Assembly (NCBI RefSeq): GCF_041227145.1
Contig: NZ_JBGFSP010000003.1
Location: 3,686,583 to 3,750,582 of the forward strand
Direction: 5' to 3'
DNA: 64,000 nucleotides
From: Bacteroides sp. AN502(2024)
Lineage (GTDB): Bacteria > Bacteroidota > Bacteroidia > Bacteroidales > Bacteroidaceae
Shown piece after piece: positions 46,320 to 53,700 of this stretch (the stretch's first letter is position 1; each line of letters starts with the position of its first letter). Made by a program: the position numbers and the translations under genes. The notes below the pieces were generated by a model, which was not told the origin of the DNA, did no database searches, and was given only the letters and a program-made list of their open reading frames with translations.

Positions 46320-47429
46320 ATGAATTGGAAATTGATAGAAGATAAATCGTGGTGTTCACTCGAACAACAGTTCGGGTGGGTACGCGAAATGAATACTGTT
46401 CCGCAGGATATTCGCTATCATGCGGAGGGCAGTGTAGCCGAACATACCCGTATGGTATTGAAGGCATTGCAGCAGTCTTCTGCTTATCATTCTCTTTCTA
46501 CTTTGGAGAAGGAAATCATTTGGACATCTGCCTTGTTGCATGATGTTGAAAAACGTTCAACTTCCGTGAATGAAGGAAAGGGGCGGGTATCTGCTAAAGG
46601 ACACGCCAGAAAAGGAGAGTACACTGCCCGTACTATTTTATACCGGGATTGCCTTGTTCCATTCCATATCCGGGAACAGATTGTATCTTTAGTTCGGTAT
46701 CATGGATTGCCTGTTTGGTTGATGGAGAGACCTGACCCTGTAAAGAAACTATGTGAAGCTTCTTTACGGGTAGATACTTCATTGCTGAAGATGTTGGCCG
46801 ACGCTGATATCAGAGGACGTATTTGTGAAGATCAGAACGAACTGCTGGAAGCATTGGAGCTGTTTGAGATTTTCTGCCGTGAACAGGATTGTTGGAAGAA
46901 ACCGAGAGATTTTGCCACTGATTATGCACGTTTTCATTACTTCCATACTGAAGGCAGTTATATTGATTATATCCCTCACGAGCAGTTTAAATGTGAAGTG
47001 ACAATGTTGTCGGGACTTCCGGGAATGGGGAAAGATTATTATATTCAATCAGCTGGCATAGATGTTCCGGTGGTGAGTTTGGACATCATTCGTCGAAAAC
47101 ACAAATTGAGTCCCACGGATAAGTTTGCGAATGGATGGGTGGTGCAAACTGCGAAAGAGGAAGCCAGAACGTATCTTCGCAAAGGACAGGACTTTGTTTG
47201 GAATGCTACTAACATAACTCGTCTGATGCGTGCCCAACTGATTGATTTGTTTGTTGATTATGGTGCAAAAGTAAAGATAGTCTATTTGGAACAACCATAC
47301 CACATTTGGCGTCAGCAAAATAAAAGTAGGGAATATGCACTTTCTGAATCTGTATTGGATAAGATGTTGGATAAACTGGAGGTTCCTCAACTGACGGAAG
47401 CCCATGAAGTGGTATATCATGTGGTATAA
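46320..47429 (+). CDS. HD-phosphohydrolase / polynucleotide-kinase fusion
   Basis: A 369-residue two-domain protein. The N-terminal HD domain (about 25-190) has RYHAEGSVAEHTRMV and SALLHDVEK, the metal-binding His and HD pair. The C-terminal P-loop kinase domain (about 225-369) has LSGLPGMGKDYY (Walker A), VVSLDIIRRKHKLSPTD, an NATNITRLMRAQL segment and a lid with IWRQQNKSRE, as in T4-type polynucleotide kinases. The kinase should phosphorylate 5'-OH ends; the HD domain probably removes 3'-terminal or cyclic phosphates. Together they prepare ends for the Rnl2-like ligase encoded directly upstream. The pairing is a prediction made in comparative work on RNA-repair systems. Confidence 0.85.
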   Translation: MNWKLIEDKSWCSLEQQFGWVREMNTVPQDIRYHAEGSVAEHTRMVLKALQQSSAYHSLSTLEKEIIWTSALLHDVEKRSTSVNEGKGRVSAKGHARKGEYTARTILYRDCLVPFHIREQIVSLVRYHGLPVWLMERPDPVKKLCEASLRVDTSLLKMLADADIRGRICEDQNELLEALELFEIFCREQDCWKKPRDFATDYARFHYFHTEGSYIDYIPHEQFKCEVTMLSGLPGMGKDYYIQSAGIDVPVVSLDIIRRKHKLSPTDKFANGWVVQTAKEEARTYLRKGQDFVWNATNITRLMRAQLIDLFVDYGAKVKIVYLEQPYHIWRQQNKSREYALSESVLDKMLDKLEVPQLTEAHEVVYHVV

Positions 47430-47636
47430 AAGTAACGTGAGACGCAGGATGTACCTTAAAGTATTGTTATCTCTTTTCTGATATAATATCTGAATTATAT
47501 GTGTGGTATACAGGTAAAAAGGCTATTAAAAGTGGTATAAAGAATTTTAATAAAGGTGATGCGAGATATGGGATTTATTGGCTAATTTTACACCGATTTT
47601 GAAACAATATGAAAACTAACAATGCTGAGAAATAGA

Positions 47637-47750
47637 ATGAACATATTATCAAAGGTCACAATTTGGGGTAATAAACGCCCTGAGTTTGTGTCGGATGTTC
47701 ATGTCTTCGACATTGAACCTCGTTTTGTAAATACTTTCCAACGAACATAA
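47637..47750 (+). CDS. Very small frame or relic
   Basis: A 37-codon frame from ATG reads SKVTIWGNKRPEFVSDVHVF DIEPRF in part, with a protein-like composition but no known family. It may be a fragment. The rest of 47430-47944 is AT-rich with no other gene. It is followed by a terminator. Confidence 0.3.
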   Translation: MNILSKVTIWGNKRPEFVSDVHVFDIEPRFVNTFQRT

Positions 47751-47790
47751 TAAGGTACATTTTACTGTACTTTGATTTAGAATAGAGCAG

Positions 47791-47835
47791 AAATAGTTGG
47801 GGAGTCCTTACCAAACTTTCCAACTATTTTGTTTT
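47791..47835 (+). terminator. Rho-independent terminator
   Basis: AAATAGTTGG (47791-47800) pairs with CCAACTATTT (47820-47829), followed by TGTTTT. It separates the HD/PNK gene and the small relic from the phosphoesterase genes. Confidence 0.75.
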
Positions 47836-47944
47836 ATACCCATTTGTGGTAGTTGTCTTTGTGATGCTCCTCTGTCGTTTCCGTCTGATGGGTACTTGAT
47901 AACTTGATTATTAACGTGCAGTGACGCACATAAATTGAGAAGAA

Positions 47945-48523
47945 ATGAATTACAAATTTGATGGTAGCAAGGTGTTCTTTACATCTGATACACACTTTTA
48001 TCACGGGAATATCATTCGTTTCTGTAACAGACCGTTTAAGGATGTGGAAATGATGAATGAAACTATTATCTCCAATTGGAATAATACGGTTGGGCAGAAT
48101 AATATTGTTTTTCACTTGGGTGACTTTTGTCTTGGAGGTTCCGCTGAATGGACTAAAATACTTGACAGACTGAACGGCAAGATATATCTGATTATGGGCA
48201 ACCACGATTTGAAGAATATGCGTCAGGGCTATGTCGATAGATTTGAACATGTAGCAATGCAAATGCACATAGAAGTGAACAAGCAGAAAATATATTTGAA
48301 TCATTATCCGTTTCTGTGTTTTGATGGCGGATACAAAGATGTGTGGCAATTGTTTGGTCATGTGCATACAAGAAAGAATAATACCGGAGTTGATGCCTTT
48401 CGGCTTCAGTACCTTTATCCGACACAGTATGATGTCGGGGTAGATAACAACAACTTCACACCTGTATCATTTGAACAGGTTAAGAGAACTATAAATAAGC
48501 AAATAGAAGATGGAGGAAAGTAA
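47945..48523 (+). CDS. Calcineurin-like metallophosphoesterase 1
   Basis: A 192-residue protein with all metallophosphoesterase motifs: TSDTHFYHGNII (D-x-H), HLGDFCLGG (GD), MGNHDLKN (GNHD), LNHYPFLCF and LFGHVHTRKN (GHxH). The family hydrolyses phosphomonoesters or cyclic phosphodiesters with two metals. It lies downstream of the RNA-repair genes, in the same direction after a terminator. A role in removing RNA end phosphates is possible but not shown. Confidence 0.85.
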   Translation: MNYKFDGSKVFFTSDTHFYHGNIIRFCNRPFKDVEMMNETIISNWNNTVGQNNIVFHLGDFCLGGSAEWTKILDRLNGKIYLIMGNHDLKNMRQGYVDRFEHVAMQMHIEVNKQKIYLNHYPFLCFDGGYKDVWQLFGHVHTRKNNTGVDAFRLQYLYPTQYDVGVDNNNFTPVSFEQVKRTINKQIEDGGK

Positions 48524-48524
48524 A

Positions 48525-49292
48525 ATGAAGATACAATATATGAGCGACCTGCATTTGGAGTTTAGTGATAACAGTAGGTGGTTGCAACATAATGAATTGC
48601 CTGTGATGGGAGACATACTGGTACTTGCAGGTGATATATTTTATTTAAAGAATAAGATTGAGCCTTTGACGAATTTTTGGAAATGGGCATCAGCCAATTA
48701 TCGTCAGGTACTTATTGTTCCCGGAAACCATGAATATTACAATTATTGTGATGTGATGGATAGGGGATTACAGTGGAAATGGATGTTCAAGGAAAATGTC
48801 GGGTATTATCAGAATCAAGTGATACGGATAGATGACACAGATTTTATCATGAGTACTTTGTGGTCTCAAATTTCTCTTGTTGATGAATATTTTGTGTGGA
48901 AAGGCATGAATGATTTTCGACAGATAATGTATCACGGGAAACTGCTTCAGACAGAAGAATTCAACCAGATGCATACTTTCTGTTTGGATTTCATCAAGCA
49001 AAGTCTGGCAGAAAGTACCGCAAGACACATTGTGGTTGTGACACATCATCTTCCGACATTGGAGGTGGTAGCCAATCATCATAAGGGATCTGTGTTGAAT
49101 AGTGCATTTGCCACCGATTTGAGCAGACTTATATCCGATAACGATATTGATGCATGGATTTATGGTCATTCACATACCAATATTGATGTTGAAATAAATG
49201 GTACAAAGGTGGTTTGTAATCAAATGGGATATGTCTTTCAAAATGAACATACAACCAATGGCTTTGACCCAAGCAAACGTATAGTTTTGTGA
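48525..49292 (+). CDS. Calcineurin-like metallophosphoesterase 2
   Basis: A 255-residue protein starting at ATG 48525 (MKIQYMSDLHLEF), preceded by GGAGGAAAG as a strong ribosome binding site; the ATG at 48510 lies inside the previous gene and is rejected. Motifs are MSDLHLEFS, LAGDIFYL, PGNHEYYNY, VVTHHLP and IYGHSHTNID. It follows the first phosphoesterase by one base, so they form a coupled pair. The two are only distantly alike and probably have different substrates. Confidence 0.87.
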   Translation: MKIQYMSDLHLEFSDNSRWLQHNELPVMGDILVLAGDIFYLKNKIEPLTNFWKWASANYRQVLIVPGNHEYYNYCDVMDRGLQWKWMFKENVGYYQNQVIRIDDTDFIMSTLWSQISLVDEYFVWKGMNDFRQIMYHGKLLQTEEFNQMHTFCLDFIKQSLAESTARHIVVVTHHLPTLEVVANHHKGSVLNSAFATDLSRLISDNDIDAWIYGHSHTNIDVEINGTKVVCNQMGYVFQNEHTTNGFDPSKRIVL

Positions 49293-49410
49293 TAGGTGAT
49301 TGCTTATCCAGCAATTAGTCTAATGCCTTAATATGTGTTATATAGTAAAATGTTGGATATCTTTATCTGCTCAAAACCAAGGTGGATAGGGAATATGTTA
49401 TTTTCTTCCA

Positions 49411-50528
49411 TCATCTTGTAGTATTATTAGAATTATAGACGGTCAAGCCTTTAACTGTCAGAAGGTATTTCTGGCGGGGATGGCGAGGCTTGTCAGGGTG
49501 GAGCATAGAAACAAATCCCTCTTTTATGGCTGGATTAAGTGAATATTCCATAAAATTTTCACGATCCTTTAATCCTACGGCAGCCATCATTTCTTTGACG
49601 GATAATTTGTTGTTTGCAATAGCTGTTATTAAGCGACAGATATTCTCGTTATCTATCTGCAATAGATTATATGAATTTGTCTGGGTGCTTGTCGGGGTGG
49701 AGACCACTATGTTTTCAGGAGTATTGACGATCAAAAAACGATTTCTTAATTCATTACCTCTTCCATCAATAGATTACGAAAGAATCGTTCCAAATACATA
49801 GAATCCCTTTTTATCCCTTTTTGGATGTTTTGGTAATTGGCTCTTACTAAAGCATTACGGAAATACCAAGAATGTTTAGCGAAAAGGTCATTTTCAACAT
49901 TGAATCCCATTGAACGTAAATATTGAATGATAAACACTGCTGTAGTTCGGGTATTACCTTCCCCAAACGGATGAATCTGCCACAACCCGGATACAAATTG
50001 GGTGATATGATTGACTATTTGATAAATGTCCAATCCGGTATAATCAAACGCCTTTTCTTGTTCGAAGTCATATTCTATGGCTCTGCGGATGTCTGGAGCG
50101 GAGACATAGAATACGGTATCACCACGAAGCACCCATTCCTTTTTGGTAATATTGTAATCTCTAATTTGTCCGGCAAACTTGAATACACCATTGAATATTC
50201 TTCGATGTATGGCGGTTAGTCCAGCTACGGTAAAAGCAAATGAACGCTCATTCAATAGCTTGGTAATATTGGCTGATACCTTGTCCGCTTCCTCTGTTTT
50301 GTTATCCTTTTCTGTACGAACATCTTTTGATTCATAGTAACTATTGATAAGTTGTTGTACTTCATCAATCGTTATATCCCCTTCAATATGCTTACGAGCT
50401 GTTTCAATGAGATATTCAGAGGGTTTTAAGCCATCTACCGCCTGAAGTCCTATTGCTGTTTGCCAGGCATAGCCTTTTTCACGCTTTTGTGGCTCACCTT
50501 GTTGGATGTATTCGTTGAAGTTAATCAT
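49411..50528 (-). pseudogene. Fic protein with C-terminal winged helix, frameshifted
   Basis: The core from ATG 50528 (MINFNEYIQQ) contains the Fic motif IHPFGEGNTRTTAVF (His186 to Arg194), with GVFKFAGQIRDYNI as the flap region. Fic enzymes AMPylate or otherwise modify target proteins. The frame ends at FFRNLLMEEVMN (49746), but the next frame carries the natural continuation NELRNRFLIV and a winged-helix domain (LITAIANNKLSVKEMMAAVG) to 49411. One missing G in GAGGTAATG (about 49765) restores a 370-residue protein. It starts 10 bp after the Argonaute gene with AGGA as ribosome binding site. I see no clear inhibitory [ST]xxxE[GN] motif. Confidence 0.8.
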
Positions 50529-50538
50529 TCCTAAATTT

Positions 50539-52354
50539 TTATATGAAATAACGATAATCATATGTGATGCCATTGTAATCTCTCAATAGATTTCCTATTT
50601 GAGCAAGAGTGTTAGAAGTATCTATTGTTGCTGGCAATTTTGTATATAAATTAAATGAGTTCCAATTCATTTTAGTGAATCCTATAATTTCTTTGGCAAT
50701 AGTTGCCAAGTCACCATGACCATAATATTTAGTTATCTTTAGTGGTGATGGTATACAGCGGCCTCCTTGATAATACCTTCTGTTTTCTTTTATAGATGGA
50801 ACTACTCCATGAGTCCATAATAAGGCATTTCTTCCTGATAATTTAATACAAGTACCTCTATCTATAGGATACCAATCTGATGTTAATTGTCTGTTGCTAA
50901 TTCTTTGAGCAATAAATTTTATATTGTATTCTTGTGTAATTGTTATCAAATCTATTTTAGTGATTCCTGCTTGTTTTAATGCATTTGTTATCCCTTCGAT
51001 TTCTTCCTCTCTAAATGGAGTACGTTTATGAATTACCACTCTTTGAGGAAGTTTATCCATTGCACATTGGAATAGATTAAGAATATCCATTCCAAACTTA
51101 TATGCTTCTTCAAAATTTAAATACGGATTTTTCTTTTTATCAAATTGAAGATGGTCAACTTTTGATAGTTTATATCTTAATCCTTGTCCTTGTGCATTAT
51201 ATATGTGGCTACATCCAAGAACAACCTCTGTCTTTCCGTTAGGACGTTTTTTTATACTGTAACCAATCCCCGCATAAGCGGTATTTGTGTCTAAGTCTGC
51301 TAATGTCCAAGGAGTTCTTAGAGTTTTACGAATAAAGCCAATGACAACCACCATGCTATCTCACATTCCATTTTGTCGTATAGAGTGTTCTCTTCTATAA
51401 TTTGAGTTGTGAAATTATGTTGGGCAGCAAATGCTTTAATGTAATTGTGTAAATCAAAAAATTCTCCGTTATGATAAAACTGCCTATAATTACTCCAAGA
51501 GTTTGGTATAAATATGGTTATTACAATTCCCGGAAAATGTTTTGCAAGGCTTTTAGAACTCATGCAAATATATCTTACTAGCTCCACAGCATTTATAGGG
51601 TTATCAGTTGTAGATATCCACCTTTCAGAATTTATATCTGGAATATCCAATCTACAATTATAAATGCTGTTAAAAGCGATGTAATCATGGATGTAATCAG
51701 AAGATTTTGATGTGAATATTGTAGTATTTAACTTTTTAATAAAGGTGTTGAATTTTTTAGCAAAAGAAACGGGACATACAATACCAAGACGTACATCTTG
51801 AGGGAAAATATCATAGTGATTTGCGTCATATGGCTTGTGATTTGATAATCCTCTCATTGGATTGTCATCATAGAAGGGCCTATTAATAATGGAGTTTACA
51901 AATTCAAGTTTAGGCTCATCAATTTGTATCCCATGATATATAGACTGATTTGTATTGTATGTTTGAGGTGTATCGATTCTAATATGATTTTGTCCATTAT
52001 AATGTATTTCAGCGAAACCACGATTAGGGGATAACTGAAATTTAAATCCGCTATTTGAGTTTACAGGAATATCGAATGATATTCTGTTATTTTCAAATAA
52101 AATATTGCACCACATTTGAAGTTTTTCTTCATATTCCTGATTTCTCATTTTATCCAAATATCTGCGGCTATATTCTTGCTTTTTTTCTTTTTCAATAACT
52201 TTGTTTGATTCAAGGTATATTGATGGTGTTATTGAAAATAGAGCATACTTTTGTTGTTGTGGAATAAACGATAATCCACATTCAATCGCTTCGTGGACAG
52301 ATATATCTTGTTCGCTAAACAAAATTTTGTCTCTCCATAATAAGTTTCGTTTGC
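50539..52354 (-). pseudogene. APAZ-MID-PIWI Argonaute, truncated and frameshifted
   Basis: From high to low coordinates: a partial APAZ domain (ISVHEAIECGLSFIPQQQKY, RNQEYEEKLQMWCNILFE), the MID domain opening IDEPKLEFVNS, PMRGLSNHKPYD and FPQDVRLGIV, then after a frameshift the PIWI domain (TLADLDTNTAYAGIGYS; RVVIHKRTPFREEEIEGI; GFTKMNWNSFNLYTKLPATI). The HK-RTPF segment stands where active Argonautes have Asp, so it is nuclease-dead as in short pAgos, which signal through a partner effector. A missing A in the run at 51324-51327 causes the frameshift. The 5' end is lost at about 52355, where the Mu-like prophage begins; the effector is not in the window. Confidence 0.82.
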
Positions 52355-52371
52355 TGTTGATTATAATCGCG

Positions 52372-52415
52372 AAAACGAAACGTACAATTTTCTAAAACGA
52401 AACGTACAATTTTCA
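52372..52415. repeat. Tandem 22-bp repeats at prophage end (MuA-like sites)
   Basis: Two adjacent 22-bp copies, 52372-52393 and 52394-52415, both AAAACGAAACGTACAATTTT plus two bases (CT, CA). In Mu the terminal transposase sites are also 22 bp long, contain CGAAA and are adjacent at the right end. Confidence 0.75.
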
Positions 52416-52438
52416 CTATTTTTTCAGCCCATCAAAGC

Positions 52439-52480
52439 AAAGGCATTTAATCACCATTCAAGCGGTAATTAAATGCCTTT
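52439..52480 (-). terminator. Terminator after mom
   Basis: Arms AAAGGCATTTAAT (52439-52451) and ATTAAATGCCTTT (52468-52480) are perfect 13-bp complements around 16 nt. It lies 144 bp beyond the mom stop, between the gene and the phage end. Confidence 0.75.
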
Positions 52481-52540
52481 TGAACATATGCAAAAAGCGC
52501 GAAAAACGTTGTTTTTCATCTGCATTTTGTCTGCACTTTA

Positions 52541-52572
52541 TTTGTTCAATTCGTAGAAAACCACTATCTTTG
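52541..52572 (+). promoter_or_regulatory. Promoter pointing into the mom 3' end
   Basis: TTTG (52541-52544) and TATCTTTG (52565-52572) with 20 bp spacing match the Bacteroides consensus. Transcription would start near 52580 and run antisense to mom, whose stop is at 52624. No plus-strand gene follows. Confidence 0.55.
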
Positions 52573-52623
52573 CTTAGTAATTAAGAGATCGTTTTGCATA
52601 GGTTTGCCCCGTTAGCAAGCCTT

Positions 52624-53376
52624 TTATGTAACCAGCTTATCAAGCAGGCGAACAATGTTTGCCTTTATCTTGTGCCTGTCTCTTTGCCACTCTATTTGTT
52701 CCATCCCTTTGTCATATTCGGGATAAGGCTTTTCTTTCATCTTAAACTGAAAATGCTTGCACAAAGGATAAATGTAACGGTAGGTTTTCACCACGAACAC
52801 ATCCAGGTCACCAAGCAAGAAGGCTACATTTGAACGCACGTAGCCGGATGGTGATGTCGTATTTGTGAGTATTTGGTTATGGATAAACTCGCCCGTTCGC
52901 CTATTGCGCAGAAAACGCGTGTAATGAAAGCCGTAATATTTGAAGTTGGCCGCCTTGTAAATTGTTCCGCAGCCTAAACGACCATCGGCGAAACTTTGTA
53001 TAGCCACGATATTCTCATCCATTTTGCGGATCAACTTGATGCTGGCGGCAATTAGCACGGTTTCCGCATTCTTCCCGAGGCAGTCGCCAATCCACAAACG
53101 GTTTAATTCGCATATCCACGCTTTCGGACTCGGGTGATGGAATAATCTTACTTTGGGATTCTTCATGTAACCGTAAACCGCAACACCGAGGCATTTGTCC
53201 GGTTCATCGGCGCGGAAGATACTGAAGTTAAACACTCCAAAGCCGCCAAAGTTCCATTTATGGGAATAATGGTGTTCAAGCACCATTTGGCGGGCAAGTT
53301 CCTTTGTCACGGGTTTGATAAGCAGGTCGCCGAGCGATGAGGTTTGTTTCAGGACAAACAGATTTTCTTTAATCAT
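52624..53376 (-). CDS. mom: Mom-like DNA adenine modification protein
   Basis: A 250-residue GNAT-fold protein related to phage Mu Mom, which converts adenine in phage DNA to a methylcarbamoyl-type derivative and protects it from restriction. Recognisable segments are LEHHYSHKWNFGGFGVFNF, LGVAVYGYMKNPKV, ICELNRLWIGDCLGKNAET and IQSFADGRLGCGTIYKAANF. As in Mu it is the last gene before the right end. Its ATG overlaps the stop of the preceding small frame by ATGA, like com-mom coupling in Mu. Confidence 0.82.
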   Translation of the reverse strand: MIKENLFVLKQTSSLGDLLIKPVTKELARQMVLEHHYSHKWNFGGFGVFNFSIFRADEPDKCLGVAVYGYMKNPKVRLFHHPSPKAWICELNRLWIGDCLGKNAETVLIAASIKLIRKMDENIVAIQSFADGRLGCGTIYKAANFKYYGFHYTRFLRNRRTGEFIHNQILTNTTSPSGYVRSNVAFLLGDLDVFVVKTYRYIYPLCKHFQFKMKEKPYPEYDKGMEQIEWQRDRHKIKANIVRLLDKLVT

Positions 53377-53697
53377 TCAGCATATTGATAGCGTTTTAAT
53401 GTTTCATGAATATTTCCCTCACGATCCTTTTGCCGGGTGGCGCACGATGAGTGGTTCCTGCGGGTTGTCGGGTGGAGCCGTGATAGCGACGAACGATCGC
53501 AAGAGATACGGTGACTGTTCCGGCGCATGGCATCGGGCCACACTCCGCACGTTGAACGAGCGGATGATACCGTTTTTTCTTTCTTCATCCCCCGTCGCCA
53601 TGTGGACATGGAGCGCAAAACCGCGCAGCATGGCGGAATCATCACGGACTGTCCGCGGTGATGCGCCAATTGAGAATGTACGGATGATCGGTTTCAT
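53373..53697 (-). pseudogene. Small phage protein upstream of mom, frameshifted
   Basis: Starts at ATG 53697 (MKPIIRTFSIGASPR), five bases after the fibre gene stop, and runs to IVRHPAKGS (stop 53419). In another frame protein-like sequence continues as KDREGNIHETLKRYQYAE and stops in ATGA overlapping the mom start. A missing A in GCAAAAGG would join them into about 107 residues. No family recognised; it does not look like the Mu Com zinc finger (one Cys only). Confidence 0.5.
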
Positions 53698-53700
53698 TGC

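Noticed and set aside
51318..51360. Programmed frameshift in the Argonaute gene
   Set aside because: The run is only four A, with no slippery heptamer or downstream structure visible, and the neighbouring Fic gene has a similar lesion. Loss of a base or a read error is more likely.
52594..52833. 79-codon plus-strand frame behind the antisense promoter
   Set aside because: Antisense to mom, no ribosome binding site and no recognisable product.
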